Shown in pieces: positions 9,160 through 22,089 of a stretch of 64,000 nt of DNA. The notes beneath the pieces are model-generated. The model ran no database searches. It was not told the DNA's origin and saw only the letters and a list, made by a program, of their open reading frames with translations. This DNA comes from Nocardia caishijiensis NBRC 108228. GTDB lineage: Bacteria > Actinomycetota > Actinomycetes > Mycobacteriales > Mycobacteriaceae. The stretch lies in NCBI RefSeq assembly GCF_001612825.1, contig NZ_BDBE01000023.1, positions 1 through 64,000 on the forward strand, written 5' to 3'. The translations under genes and the position numbers were made by a program. The first letter of the stretch is position 1. Every line of letters starts with the position of its first letter.

Positions 9160-9591
9160 TCAGTTCTGTGACGGGATGATGTCGGCGTCGAAGAAGAACA
9201 CCCGGATCGCCAGCCCCGCGAGCAACGCGAACAGCGCCGCCACGGCCGACCAGTTACCGAGCGGCTCACCTTTCTTGTTCCCGTACAGCCCAGCCGCTAT
9301 CCCGAGCACGCCGAAGATGATCGGGAAGAACAGCAGGGCGATCACGGCGAACACGAACGCCACCGTCGACCAGGTTTTACCCTCGGGCGCCTCGGCCTCG
9401 GCGTCGGTGTCCCCGACCGGCAACCCGCCGTAGGAGACCTCGGGCCGACCCGGATACCTGGCCTCGTGCGCCCCGTGGGACGGCTCGACCGGCTCATCGG
9501 ACAGCGAATACGACACCTCGGGCCGCTCCGGCTTGGCATGCCGAGGCCGATACTCGCCGCCCCCGGATTCGGATTCCTGCGATGCACTCAT
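9160..9591 (-). CDS. DUF4190-like small membrane protein
   Basis: A 143-residue protein with a hydrophilic, Glu/Pro-rich N-terminal half and two closely spaced transmembrane helices near the C-terminus (around VAFVFAVIALLFFPIIFGVL and AAVAALFALLAGLAI), joined by GLYGNKKGEPLGNW. This is the DUF4190 layout common in actinobacteria. No enzymatic function is known. Probably first gene of a two-gene unit with the DUF2461 gene. Confidence 0.75.
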   Translation of the reverse strand: MSASQESESGGGEYRPRHAKPERPEVSYSLSDEPVEPSHGAHEARYPGRPEVSYGGLPVGDTDAEAEAPEGKTWSTVAFVFAVIALLFFPIIFGVLGIAAGLYGNKKGEPLGNWSAVAALFALLAGLAIRVFFFDADIIPSQN

Positions 9592-9667
9592 CGAGACCTC
9601 CCAGATCGGGCTATCGCGGGGCTACCGTCTCCAGTATCACCCAACAAGAACCCGACCTCGGACATCG

Positions 9668-9793
9668 ACAACTGATTTCGTGAGCACATGGGTAACTCAC
9701 CGGGTACGAGCTGACCCACCCACCTCACGAAGCTTGCCGCGTCCCCGACTCAACCCCGCGCCTGAATCTGGCCAAAAGACGCGGGGAGGCGGA
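9668..9793 (-). repeat. Dispersed 126-bp intergenic repeat, copy A
   Basis: On the minus strand this block reads from TCCGCCTCCCCGCGTCTTTT to ATCAGTTGT and aligns along its whole length with 62980-63105 (copy C), with the same 126-bp extent. Shared blocks include CGCGTCTTTTGGCCAGA, GTGAGGTGGGTGGGTC and CCCGGTGAGTTACCCATGT. It fills most of the gap between the DUF4190-like gene and the 3' end of prs. No terminal inverted repeats or target duplication are evident. Confidence 0.9.
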
Positions 9794-9798
9794 ACAGC

Positions 9799-10779
9799 TC
9801 AAGCGTTGCCGTTGAACAAGCCGGTGACGGAGCCGTTTTCGAAGACCTCGCGGATCGTGCGAGCCAGCAGCGGCGCGATCGACAGCACCGTCAGCGTCGG
9901 GAACTTCTTCTCCTCGCTGATCGGGAGCGTGTTCGTGATGACCACTTCCTTGGCACCGCAGGAGGCCAGCCGCTCGGCGGCCGGGTCGCTGAGCACACCG
10001 TGGGTGGCCGCGATGATGACATCGCCCGCGCCCGCTTCCTTGAGCACCTTCACCGCGCCCGCGATGGTGCCACCGGTGTCGATCATGTCGTCGATCAGCA
10101 CGCAGGTGCGGCCTTCGACGTCACCGACGACGCGGTTGGACTTCACCTGGTTGGGGACCAGCGGGTCGCGAGTCTTGTGGATGAACGACAGCGGCGTGCC
10201 GCCGAGGGCGTCGGCCCACTTCTCGGCGACCTTCACGCGACCGGCGTCGGGGGAGACCACGGCCAGGTTGTCCGACGGGTAGTTGGTGCGGATGTACTCC
10301 GAGAGCTGCACCAACGCGTGCATGTGATCGACCGGGCCGTCGAAGAAGCCCTGGATCTGATCGGTGTGCAGGTCGACGGTGATGATGCGGTCGGCGCCTG
10401 CCGTCTTGAGCAGGTCGGCGACGAGGCGGGCGGAGATGGGCTCGCGGCCGCGGTGCTTCTTGTCCTGGCGCGCGTACGGGTAGAACGGCAGCACGGCGGT
10501 GATGCGCTTGGCCGAACCGCGCTTGAGCGCGTCGATCATGATGAGCTGTTCCATCAGCCACTGGTTCAGCGGCGCCGGGAAGCTCTGCAGCACGAAGGCG
10601 TCGGAGCCGCGCACCGACTCCTCGAACCGGACGAAGATCTCGCCGTTGGCGAACTCGCGCGCGGTCTGCGGGGTGATGTCGACATCGAGTTCCTTGGCGA
10701 CCTGCTCGGCAAGCTCAGGATGGGACCGGCCTGCGAAGAGCATCAAGTTCTTCTGATTGTCGATCGAGAACGCGGTCAC
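9799..10779 (-). CDS. prs: Ribose-phosphate pyrophosphokinase
   Basis: Makes PRPP from ribose 5-phosphate and ATP for nucleotide, histidine and tryptophan synthesis, and in this order for decaprenylphosphoryl-arabinose. The 326-residue sequence has the class I PRPP synthase landmarks: [11 protein letters not shown], the flexible-loop [13 protein letters not shown], and the PRPP-binding [12 protein letters not shown]. Its ATG overlaps the glmU stop by four bases, so the two are coupled, as in mycobacteria (Rv1017c/Rv1018c). Confidence 0.97.
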   Translation of the reverse strand: MTAFSIDNQKNLMLFAGRSHPELAEQVAKELDVDITPQTAREFANGEIFVRFEESVRGSDAFVLQSFPAPLNQWLMEQLIMIDALKRGSAKRITAVLPFYPYARQDKKHRGREPISARLVADLLKTAGADRIITVDLHTDQIQGFFDGPVDHMHALVQLSEYIRTNYPSDNLAVVSPDAGRVKVAEKWADALGGTPLSFIHKTRDPLVPNQVKSNRVVGDVEGRTCVLIDDMIDTGGTIAGAVKVLKEAGAGDVIIAATHGVLSDPAAERLASCGAKEVVITNTLPISEEKKFPTLTVLSIAPLLARTIREVFENGSVTGLFNGNA

Positions 10780-12266
10780 TGCTGGTTGCCATCCTTTTGC
10801 TCGATTGCCTTGTTCGACGTCTCGTCTGCTGCGATGGCTTCCGCCGCCGCGCGTGCCGCAGCGGTTCCTGGACGGTAACGCTGCACCCAGTTCTCAATGG
10901 TGCGCTGTGGTCCACCCGACACGGCAAGTGCCCCCGGTGGAACGCTCCTGCGCAGTACAGTACCCGCACCCGTATAGGCGCCGTCACCCACGGTGACCGG
11001 AGCGATGAACATGGTGTCGCTGCCGGTGCGCACATGGGAACCGACCACGGTGTGGTGCTTGTTCACCCCGTCGTAGTTCACGAAAACGCTGGACGCGCCG
11101 ATGTTGCTGTACTCGCCGATCGTCGCGTCACCGACGTAGGTCAGGTGCGGCACCTTGGAGTGCGCGCCGACCGTCGCGTTCTTGGTCTCGACGAACGCGC
11201 CGAGCTTGCCTTCCTCGCCGAGCACCGTGCCGGGACGCAGGTAACTGAACGGGCCGACGTTCGCGCCGTCGCCGATTTCGGCCTGCTCGCCGTGGGTGCG
11301 CACCACCTTGGCACCCGCGCCGACGATCACATCGGTGAGCGTGGTGTCGGGGCCGATCTCGGCGTCCTCCCCGATGTGGGTCTCGCCGAACAGCTGGGTG
11401 CCGGGGCGGAGCACCGCGTCGCGCCCGATCCGCACGCTCGCGTCGACCCAGGTGGTGGCCGGATCGATGACGGTGACGCCCGCGCGCATGTGCCGTTCCA
11501 GGATGTACCGGTTGAGCGTGGCACCGGCCTGCGACAGCTGCACCCGGTCGTTCACCCCGGTGACCTTGTTCGAGTCGACCAGCCGGGCGCCGTGCACCGG
11601 GTGCCCGGCCTCGCGGGCCAGCCGCAGCACGTCGGTGAGGTAGAGCTCGTGCTGGGCATTGGCCGTGGACAGCCGCCCGATCATGGTGCGAAGCACGGCG
11701 GCGTCGAAGGCGTAGACGCCGGAATTGACCTCTTTGATCTTGGCCTGGGCCGGGGTCGCGTCGGCGTGCTCCACGATCTCGGCGACCTGACCGTCGTCGT
11801 CGCGCACGATCCGGCCGTAACCGTTCGGGTCGTCGGGGACGAAGGTGAGCACGGTGACCGCCGGTCGTTCGGCGTAGCTGCGGTGCTCGTCGAGCAGGGC
11901 GCCGAGGGTGTGCCCGTCGAGCAGCGGCACATCGGCGGAGGTCACCAGCAGATCACCGGTGAAATCGGCGGGCACGGCCTCGAGCGCGCACTGCACGGCG
12001 TGGCCGGTGCCGAGCTGCTGTTCCTGTACCGCGCAGACGATTTCGCGTCCGAGTTCCTTGCCGACCTCGGCGACGGCGGCCCCCACCTTGTCGCGATCGT
12101 GCCCGACGACGGTGATCAGATGCGTGGGGTCGATCTCCGCCGCGGCGTGCAGCGCGTGCGAGAGCATCGAGCGTCCCGCGAGCGGATGCAGCACCTTCGG
12201 GGTCTTCGACCGCATTCGCGTCCCAGCCCCTGCTGCGAGAACGACGACGGCGGTCTGCGGTGGCAT
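10776..12266 (-). CDS. glmU: Bifunctional GlcNAc-1-P uridyltransferase / glucosamine-1-P acetyltransferase GlmU
   Basis: Makes UDP-GlcNAc for peptidoglycan. The N-terminal pyrophosphorylase domain carries [20 protein letters not shown]. The C-terminal left-handed beta-helix acetyltransferase has hexapeptide repeats ([30 protein letters not shown]). The start at 12266 is set by family alignment; the 28-codon upstream extension is not conserved-looking. At 496 residues with an Ala-rich tail it resembles mycobacterial GlmU. A tRNA-Gln gene lies about 100 bp upstream on the same strand. Confidence 0.97.
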   Translation of the reverse strand: MPPQTAVVVLAAGAGTRMRSKTPKVLHPLAGRSMLSHALHAAAEIDPTHLITVVGHDRDKVGAAVAEVGKELGREIVCAVQEQQLGTGHAVQCALEAVPADFTGDLLVTSADVPLLDGHTLGALLDEHRSYAERPAVTVLTFVPDDPNGYGRIVRDDDGQVAEIVEHADATPAQAKIKEVNSGVYAFDAAVLRTMIGRLSTANAQHELYLTDVLRLAREAGHPVHGARLVDSNKVTGVNDRVQLSQAGATLNRYILERHMRAGVTVIDPATTWVDASVRIGRDAVLRPGTQLFGETHIGEDAEIGPDTTLTDVIVGAGAKVVRTHGEQAEIGDGANVGPFSYLRPGTVLGEEGKLGAFVETKNATVGAHSKVPHLTYVGDATIGEYSNIGASSVFVNYDGVNKHHTVVGSHVRTGSDTMFIAPVTVGDGAYTGAGTVLRRSVPPGALAVSGGPQRTIENWVQRYRPGTAAARAAAEAIAADETSNKAIEQKDGNQQ

Positions 12267-12364
12267 GGATCTCCCTCGGCTGCCGATCAGCGAGTGTGCT
12301 GTGGCGGGTTCGGTCGGTCGGTGATGGGGTGCGGGCCGACGATACGTCACTGTGCCCGTGTGTG

Positions 12365-12435
12365 CTCCGCCGCCAGGACTCGAACCTGAACTATCTGAAC
12401 CAAAATCAGAGGTGCTGCCATTACACTACGGCGGA
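12365..12435 (-). tRNA. tRNA-Gln (TTG anticodon)
   Basis: On the minus strand the acceptor stem TCCGCCG pairs with CGGCGGA. The anticodon arm reads TCTGA-TTTTGGT-TCAGA with anticodon TTG (reads CAA). The T arm is TCAGG-TTCGAGT-CCTGG with a closing U-G pair, and the discriminator base is G. CCA is not encoded. Its position upstream of glmU matches the mycobacterial tRNA-Gln. Confidence 0.95.
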
Positions 12436-12529
12436 TCGCCACACCAGTGGGCTGCCAGAGCCCACCACTGTGCTACGGCACGGCCATGATCCTCGCATAG
12501 CGGCCCGCCTCTCCGCGAATTTTGGCTTG

Positions 12530-12653
12530 TCCGCCACTCCGCGAATTTGGCCGGACTCAGGTGCGTGGAGAGTTGGGAACGCGGCAAGCGTGCGGAAGTG
12601 GCCTGGTCAGCCGGTACCCGACGAGTTGCCCATGTGCTCGCGAGATCAGTCGT
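12530..12653 (+). repeat. Dispersed 126-bp intergenic repeat, copy B (diverged)
   Basis: This block aligns with copies A and C from TCCGCCACTCCGCGAATTT to ATCAGTCGT, sharing CGGACTCAGGTGCG, ACGCGGCAAGC and TGCCCATGT-like blocks. It is the most diverged copy. Its left edge is duplicated: a second CCGCCTCTCCGCGAATTTTGG begins about 25 bp upstream, near 12505. It occupies the region between tRNA-Gln and the TetR gene; otherwise the roughly 300-bp gap 12436-12737 shows nothing clear. Confidence 0.75.
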
Positions 12654-12737
12654 CGGCAGGGTGGGGATGTGGTGGCGTCGTGTGGTCTGAGACAGTTGGG
12701 GGTGGTGGGTCCGGTAGGTGGTGGAGAGGCAGGGAAG

Positions 12738-13403
12738 TTGTCTTCTAGTGAACCGGGGCGTGTTGCCAGACCGAGGATGACGGGGACGCAGCGGCGTCAG
12801 CAGTTGATCGAGATCGGTCGCGCGTTGTTCGCCGAACGGGGGTACGACGCCACGTCGATCGAGGAGATCGCGCAGCGGGCGCAGGTGTCCAAGCCGGTGG
12901 TCTACGAGCATTTCGGGGGTAAGGAAGGGCTCTACGCGGTGGTGGTCGACCGCGAGATGTCGATGTTGCTCGACATGGTCACCTCCTCGCTCACCCAGAA
13001 CCGTTCGCGGTTGCGGCTCGAGCAGGTGGCGCTCGCGCTGCTCACCTACATCGAGGAACGCACCGACGGCTTCCGCATCCTGGTGCGTGACCAACCCGCC
13101 CCGAATGCCGACGGCCGGTACTCGAGCCTGCTCAACGAGGCCGTCAACCAGGTGGCGCACATCCTCGCGGGCGACTTCGGTCGCCGCGATCTGGACACCA
13201 GTCTCGCCCCGCTCTACGCCCAGGCGCTCGTCGGCATGGTCTCGACAGCGGCCACCTGGTGGCTCGACGAGCGTGACCCACCGAAGGAAGTGGTCGCCGC
13301 GCATCTGGTGAATCTGTGCTGGAACGGTTTGAGCCACTTGGAAGCCGAACCGGGTCTCAGCTCCGAATGGAATACGAACATCGCGGGACCCAAGCCGGGG
13401 TAA
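12738..13403 (+). CDS. TetR-family transcriptional regulator (Rv1019-position)
   Basis: A 221-residue repressor. An N-terminal TetR helix-turn-helix (IGRALFAERGYDATSIEEIAQRAQVSKPVVYEHFGGKEGLYAVVV) is followed by an all-helical ligand domain. TTG 12738 is preceded by GGAGAGG at good spacing; ATG 12777, immediately before TGTQRRQQL, is the alternative start but has a poorly spaced ribosome site. The position between glmU/tRNA-Gln and mfd is that of Rv1019 in M. tuberculosis. Targets are unknown. Confidence 0.88.
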   Translation: MSSSEPGRVARPRMTGTQRRQQLIEIGRALFAERGYDATSIEEIAQRAQVSKPVVYEHFGGKEGLYAVVVDREMSMLLDMVTSSLTQNRSRLRLEQVALALLTYIEERTDGFRILVRDQPAPNADGRYSSLLNEAVNQVAHILAGDFGRRDLDTSLAPLYAQALVGMVSTAATWWLDERDPPKEVVAAHLVNLCWNGLSHLEAEPGLSSEWNTNIAGPKPG

Positions 13404-13514
13404 CCGGTCGATAGCGCCCGTGCCGGAAGCGAATCCAGGATTCGGGTGCCCCCGAAGGGTCTGGTGGTACGGTTCACCCATCCTTTTGGGTGCTGCCGGG
13501 CGGTATGTCGATCA

Positions 13515-13543
13515 ACTTCGGGATGTCGGTCTACTTCAGGATG
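13515..13543 (+). promoter_or_regulatory. Direct repeat upstream of the ScbR-like gene
   Basis: ACTTCGGGATG (13515-13525) recurs as ACTTCAGGATG (13533-13543), one base changed, with an 18-bp period. It ends 29 bp before the ATG of the gamma-butyrolactone-receptor-like gene. Such spacing could be an autoregulatory operator, but no match to the classical ARE palindrome is seen. Confidence 0.35.
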
Positions 13544-13572
13544 GCTGGATTATTGGATGACAGGCGGATCTG

Positions 13573-14220
13573 ATGGCTAGGCAAGCGCGCGCGGAGATCA
13601 CCCGCGACTCCGTCCTTGCTGGCGCTGCCGATGTCTTTCTCCGTTTGGGCTACGCCAACGCGAGCCTCAGCGAAATCATCGCGCAGTCCAATGTGACCAA
13701 GGGTGCCTTGTACTTTCACTTCGGCTCCAAGGAGGAGCTGGCGCGGGCGGTGGTCGATCAGGGCAACGAACGGCTCATCGGGTCGTGTCAGGGCTTCTTC
13801 GATTCCCGGGTGCCCGCGCTCGAGGCGTGTATCGGCATCACCTACGTGGTTGCCGACCTGTCGATGAACGATCCGATGGTCGGTGCGATGCTCAAGCTCA
13901 CCCATCAGATCGGTGACTATCGCGGCGCCCAGGGCGACAACATCGCCAAGACCTGGGGCGAGACGTACCGGGTGCTGTCGGAGCGCGCGATCTCCCAGGG
14001 CGACCTGCTCGCCGATCTCGACGCCGAGGTGGTCGGGCTGCTGTTGCAGGAGCTCACCGCCGGTGTGCACATCGTCGCGGTCGGCACCGAGGCGATGGAC
14101 CAGATGGCCACCCGGATGGAACGGGCCTGGTACTTCCTGTTGCCCTCGATCGTTCCGCCCGAGAAGCTGTCGTATTTCCGGGAGTTCGCGGCGCGCAGGT
14201 TGCGCCGCTACGTGGTCTAG
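13573..14220 (+). CDS. ScbR/AvaR-type gamma-butyrolactone receptor-like TetR regulator
   Basis: A 215-residue protein with the N-terminus typical of the ScbR/ArpA receptor subfamily: MARQARAEITRDSVL, AADVFLRLGY, then LSEIIAQSNVTKGALYFHFGSKEELARAVV. In Streptomyces these proteins bind gamma-butyrolactone-type autoinducers and repress secondary metabolism and their own genes. No AfsA/ScbA-type synthase is near, so this may be an orphan receptor or bind another ligand. Its 3' end overlaps the convergent TIGR03085 gene by four bases. Confidence 0.85.
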   Translation: MARQARAEITRDSVLAGAADVFLRLGYANASLSEIIAQSNVTKGALYFHFGSKEELARAVVDQGNERLIGSCQGFFDSRVPALEACIGITYVVADLSMNDPMVGAMLKLTHQIGDYRGAQGDNIAKTWGETYRVLSERAISQGDLLADLDAEVVGLLLQELTAGVHIVAVGTEAMDQMATRMERAWYFLLPSIVPPEKLSYFREFAARRLRRYVV

Positions 14221-14840
14221 ACGCTGCGGTCGGTGGCGAGCACGGCCCGCACGTCCGCGTCGGCGCCACTCGCCGCGATCCGCACCTCGTCGCGGCCGAA
14301 GGCGTGCAGCAGCAGTTCCGACGGCTGCCCGGTGAGCACCACCGCGTCGCCGGTGCCCGCGTGCGCGGTGATCCGCTCGCCCGCCGGGGTGGCCAGAACC
14401 AGCGGCGCCGGTGACTTGCGATAGTTCGCCCGGGCGACCGCGCGCAGTGCCCGCCACAGCCGCGCCTCGTCGGCCTCGGCCAATTGCCTTGGTTCCCAAC
14501 CGGGTTCGCCACGGCGGATGTCCTCGTGATGGATGAACATCTCGGTCAGGTTCGCGATCGCGTCGACCGGGCGCAGCGGCGACCACAGCGGTGGTCCGGT
14601 GCGGATCTGCTCGGCGAGCACCGGGAACGGGCGCTGCCGGATCTTGGCCTGCTGCTTGTCGAGATAGCCGGACAGGGGCTTCAGCAGGATGCCGAGCGCG
14701 GCGTCGGGCCTGCGTTCGCGCACCACCAGGTGGGCGGCGAGGTCGTAGACCGTCCAGGTGCCGCACAGCGTCGGTGCGTCGGCGCCCGCCGCGAGCGCCG
14801 ACTGGACAAGGGCGTGCCGTTCACGTTGAGCCAGACTCAC
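14217..14840 (-). CDS. TIGR03085-family (DinB/maleylpyruvate-isomerase-like) metal-binding protein
   Basis: A 207-residue protein beginning MSLAQRERHALVQSALAAG, followed by APTLCGTWTVYDLAAHLVVRERRPDAALG and a MFIHHEDIRRGEPGW segment whose histidines probably bind a metal. This is the TIGR03085 family, related to the mycothiol-dependent maleylpyruvate isomerase/DinB fold. The specific substrate is not known. It reads toward the ScbR-like gene and is divergent from mfd. Confidence 0.85.
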   Translation of the reverse strand: MSLAQRERHALVQSALAAGADAPTLCGTWTVYDLAAHLVVRERRPDAALGILLKPLSGYLDKQQAKIRQRPFPVLAEQIRTGPPLWSPLRPVDAIANLTEMFIHHEDIRRGEPGWEPRQLAEADEARLWRALRAVARANYRKSPAPLVLATPAGERITAHAGTGDAVVLTGQPSELLLHAFGRDEVRIAASGADADVRAVLATDRSV

Positions 14841-14957
14841 GCCTGCGACCCTACGCCGAGGCGGCGGTGTCTCGCCCAGCTCGGGAGATGTCGGAGCCGG
14901 TGACTAGACTTCGTTACGTCCTCCTCGACCATCCCGTCTGCGCATTCAGGAGCGTTC

Positions 14958-19264
<4,307 letters not shown>

Positions 19265-19327
19265 CCACAGGTGACGCCGCGAGACCGGTTCCGGCGCACC
19301 AGCGAAGAGGGTGTCAGTTACCTGATG

Positions 19328-19379
19328 GCTAACGATCTTGGTCGGGTGAATGCCCGATGATCGCTGCCGAGACGTTAGC
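19328..19379 (+). other. Nested inverted repeats in the leader of the PPOX gene
   Basis: Outer arms GCTAACG (19328-19334) and CGTTAGC (19373-19379) enclose GATC/GATC and a TCGGG-tgaatg-CCCGA hairpin, giving a possible branched RNA about 90-140 nt before the PPOX-like start codon. It is not recognised as a known riboswitch. It could be an operator, terminator remnant or RNA element. The rest of the 200-bp gap shows nothing clear. Confidence 0.4.
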
Positions 19380-19465
19380 GGCAAGTGGCACAGCGCTTTA
19401 GACTCGGTGGCGAGCTCGTGGCCCGCAGCGGGCGGGGCTGTCCGACGATCGTCGAGGTGAGGTAG

Positions 19466-19945
19466 ATGGCTACAGAAGTCGATCCGGTGGAAAACGACGC
19501 GTTGACGGACCATCCCGAACTCGACGTGTTGCCGGTGTGGCCGCAGGAAACCATCGCGGTCTTCGTCACCACCGACAGCGGTCCGCACGCCATTCCCGTG
19601 TCCTGGCCGGTCCGTGCGGGTGACCGCCGGATCTTCATCAGCCTGCGCACCAATCGCGGGTCGCTGGCCCGGTTGCGGGAGCGGCCCGAGGTGGCGTTGT
19701 TGATTCTCGGTGGCGGCAATGTGGCGCTGTCGGCCAGGGGCCGGGCGAGTGTGATCGTCGAGCAGATGCCCGACGCCGAGGACTACGCCGCGGTGCGGAT
19801 CGACGTCGATGTGATCGACGACCACCGTCAGTCGGCCTTCGCGGTGGACCGGGGTATCCAGCGGACGGTGCTCGACGACACCGAACTGCGCGCCCTGGAG
19901 GGCCGTGTCGAGACCTTGCGCGCCTGGGCCGAGCAGCAGCACTGA
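19466..19945 (+). CDS. Pyridoxamine 5'-phosphate oxidase-like FMN-binding split-barrel protein
   Basis: A 159-residue small split-barrel protein. HAIPVSWPVRAGDRRIFISLRTNRGSLARLRERPEVALLIL has the pattern of the PPOX/F420-dependent oxidoreductase fold (strand, then Arg-rich helix, then Pro-Glu-Val-Ala-Leu strand). Cofactor (FMN or F420) and substrate cannot be assigned. A TerD gene follows after 25 bp, so the two may be co-transcribed. Confidence 0.75.
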   Translation: MATEVDPVENDALTDHPELDVLPVWPQETIAVFVTTDSGPHAIPVSWPVRAGDRRIFISLRTNRGSLARLRERPEVALLILGGGNVALSARGRASVIVEQMPDAEDYAAVRIDVDVIDDHRQSAFAVDRGIQRTVLDDTELRALEGRVETLRAWAEQQH

Positions 19946-19970
19946 ACACGATCAGGACAGAAGGGTTTTC

Positions 19971-20546
19971 ATGAGCGTCTCACTCGCCAAGGGCGGCAAT
20001 GTCTCGCTGTCGAAGCAGACCGACAACCTCACCAAGGTCGCGGTCGGCCTCGGCTGGGATGTGCGCACCACCACCGGCGCCGACCACGATCTCGATGCCA
20101 GTGCGTTGGCGACCGGGGCCAACCTGAAGGTGCTCTCGGACCAGCATTTCGTCTTCTACAACAACCTGCGTTCGCCCGAGGGCACCATCGAGCACACCGG
20201 CGACAACCTGACCGGTGAGGGCGACGGTGACGACGAGGTGATCAACGTCGACTTGGCCGCCACGCCGCCGTCGATCACGAACATCTTCTTCCCCGTGTCG
20301 ATCCACGACGCGCAGGCGCGTGGGCAGTCCTTCGGTCAGATCCGCAATGCCTACATCCGGGTCACCGACGCCAACACCGGGGTGGAGCTGGCCCGCTACG
20401 ACCTGTCCGAGGACGCGTCCACCGAGACCGCGATGGTCTTCGGTGAGCTGTACCGGCACAATAACGAGTGGAAGTTCCGGGCCATCGGGCAGGGATACGC
20501 GTCGGGTCTCGCGGGGATCGCCCGCGATTACGGCGTCAACATCTGA
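19971..20546 (+). CDS. TerD-family calcium-binding stress protein
   Basis: A 191-residue TerD-domain protein: MSVSLAKGGNVSLSKQ, VGLGWDVRTTTGADHDLDASAL, FVFYNNLRSPEGTIEHTGDNLTGEGDGDDE with acidic Ca-binding loops, and a YDLSEDASTETAMVFGELYR segment. TerD proteins are linked to tellurite and general stress responses. No other ter genes are nearby, so a specific tellurite role is not supported. ATG 19971 is chosen because the family begins there. Confidence 0.93.
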   Translation: MSVSLAKGGNVSLSKQTDNLTKVAVGLGWDVRTTTGADHDLDASALATGANLKVLSDQHFVFYNNLRSPEGTIEHTGDNLTGEGDGDDEVINVDLAATPPSITNIFFPVSIHDAQARGQSFGQIRNAYIRVTDANTGVELARYDLSEDASTETAMVFGELYRHNNEWKFRAIGQGYASGLAGIARDYGVNI

Positions 20547-20562
20547 CGGTCTGTGCGACGAG

Positions 20563-20590
20563 CGGGCGGCGGTCGTCGGACCGCCGCCCG
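20563..20590. terminator. Bidirectional hairpin between terD and the MATE gene
   Basis: CGGGCGGCGGT (20563-20573) pairs perfectly with ACCGCCGCCCG (20580-20590) across a CGTCGG loop, between the 3' ends of two converging genes. There is no U-tract on either strand, as is common in actinobacteria. Confidence 0.7.
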
Positions 20591-20591
20591 G

Positions 20592-21983
20592 TCATCCTGC
20601 CTGGGTCGCGTGGACGCGGGGGAGCGGAGTCGCGTCGGCCTGGTCGAGCAGGCTGAAGTACTTGCGCAACATCAGGGCGGCCGTGGTGGCCAGGCCCGCC
20701 GTGAGGCCCCACCAGACACCCGCCGCGCCGAGGTGCAGGGGGAACGCGAACAGCAGGGCAGCGGGGATGCCGATGCCCCAGTAGCCGACGAGCGAGAGCC
20801 GGAAGCCCGCCGAGGTCTCCTTCAGGCCGCGCAGCAAGCCCGTACCGATGTTCTGGGCGGCGTCGAAGAACTGCAGCACGATGCCGATGAGCAGCAGGGT
20901 GTGGGCGATGTCGACGGTCGCGGTGTCGGAGGTGTCGAGGAAGGGCGCGAGCACCAGGTCGGGGGCGAGGACGTAGACCGCGCCGGTGACGAGGGCGAGC
21001 ACGCCCGCATGACGCACCGCGAGCCAGGCGAGCGACCTGGCGTGGCTGTACTCGTCGCGTCCGACGGCATGACTGACCAGGATCGACGCACCGTGCGAAA
21101 GGCCGATCGCGACCTGGAACACGATGTAGATGATCTGGTAGACGACATTGTGGGCGGCCAGCGCGGCCGGTCCGAAACTGCCCATCACCAGCGCGAGCAC
21201 GGAGAACATGCCCGCTTCGGAACCGTAGGTCAAGGCGATGGGGGTGCCGAGGCGCAGTTCCTCGCGCACGGTCGCCCAGCGCACCGGCCACGGGGTGCGC
21301 GGCAAGGTGGCGCCGAGCTGTTCGTCGTGGCGCACCATTGCCCAGAACACGCCGAAGGTGATGAGGAAGACCAGCGAGGTGGCGATACCGACACCGGTCA
21401 GGCCGAACGCGGGCAGACCCGCCAACCCGTGGATGAAGGCGAGCGCGAGCACCAGGTTCAGCGCGACCGAACCCAGCGTCACCATCAGCAGCGCCTGCGG
21501 CCGCTGCATCCCGACGGTGTACTGACGCAACACCTGGAACCACAGGCACGGCAGCAGACCGGGCGCCAGCGCGATCATCATCGGTCGGGCCAGGTCGAGC
21601 ACGGCCGTGTCCTGCCCGAGCCACGACAGCGCCCAGCCCAGACCGATCAGCACGGCTCCGCCGAGCAGACCGGCGATGGTGGCGATGACGAACGCCGCGC
21701 GCACCACCGCGCGCACCTCGTCGTCGGCCGACTCACCACGCTTGCCCGCCGCACCGAGGGCGCCCGCGATCTGGTTGCCGGTGCCGGTGATCAGGCCGAC
21801 ACACATGGTGCGGATCTGGTTGAACAGCACCAACGCCAAGCCACCCGCCGCGACCTGGGCGACACCGAGCGTGCCCATCAGCACGAGATTGGTGGTCGAC
21901 ACCGCGATCTGGGCCAGTTGGGTCAACGCGATCGGCGTCGCCAGCTTGGCCAGCGCGCGGTTGTCGGCTCGCGTCTCGCTCAC
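20592..21983 (-). CDS. MATE-family efflux transporter (likely metallophore exporter)
   Basis: A 463-residue, very hydrophobic protein with about 12 membrane segments and the MATE pattern (LATPIALTQLAQIAVSTTNLVLMG near the N-terminus; GTPIALTYGSEAGMFSVLALVMG in the second half). MATE proteins are Na+- or H+-driven exporters of small molecules. It is the last gene of the leftward metallophore-like unit, about 106 bp after the SbnA-like gene. The zinc chelator EDDS locus also carries a MATE exporter. A role in exporting the chelator is inference. Start is GTG 21983; the 21984-22089 gap holds no clear signal. Confidence 0.88.
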   Translation of the reverse strand: MSETRADNRALAKLATPIALTQLAQIAVSTTNLVLMGTLGVAQVAAGGLALVLFNQIRTMCVGLITGTGNQIAGALGAAGKRGESADDEVRAVVRAAFVIATIAGLLGGAVLIGLGWALSWLGQDTAVLDLARPMMIALAPGLLPCLWFQVLRQYTVGMQRPQALLMVTLGSVALNLVLALAFIHGLAGLPAFGLTGVGIATSLVFLITFGVFWAMVRHDEQLGATLPRTPWPVRWATVREELRLGTPIALTYGSEAGMFSVLALVMGSFGPAALAAHNVVYQIIYIVFQVAIGLSHGASILVSHAVGRDEYSHARSLAWLAVRHAGVLALVTGAVYVLAPDLVLAPFLDTSDTATVDIAHTLLLIGIVLQFFDAAQNIGTGLLRGLKETSAGFRLSLVGYWGIGIPAALLFAFPLHLGAAGVWWGLTAGLATTAALMLRKYFSLLDQADATPLPRVHATQAG

Positions 21984-22089
21984 CGACGCACCCCGCCGCG
22001 GTGCGCGCGTGCGCCGCTCCGCGGCTGGTCACCCCGCCTGCTCAGCGGCGGCGTGCGGTGGTCGGACTGTCGGCGTGGCGCGATCGCGC

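Noticed and set aside
9668..9793. Real small protein encoded by repeat copy A
   Set aside because: No ribosome site or stable start, and copy B has lost the shared frame pattern; kept as a possibility in the finding only.
13477..13497. CACCC...GGGTG hairpin as terminator of the TetR gene
   Set aside because: Only a 5-bp stem with an 8-nt loop; too weak to support.
19971..20546. Tellurite-resistance operon
   Set aside because: Only one TerD gene; no terA, terB, terC or terZ nearby.
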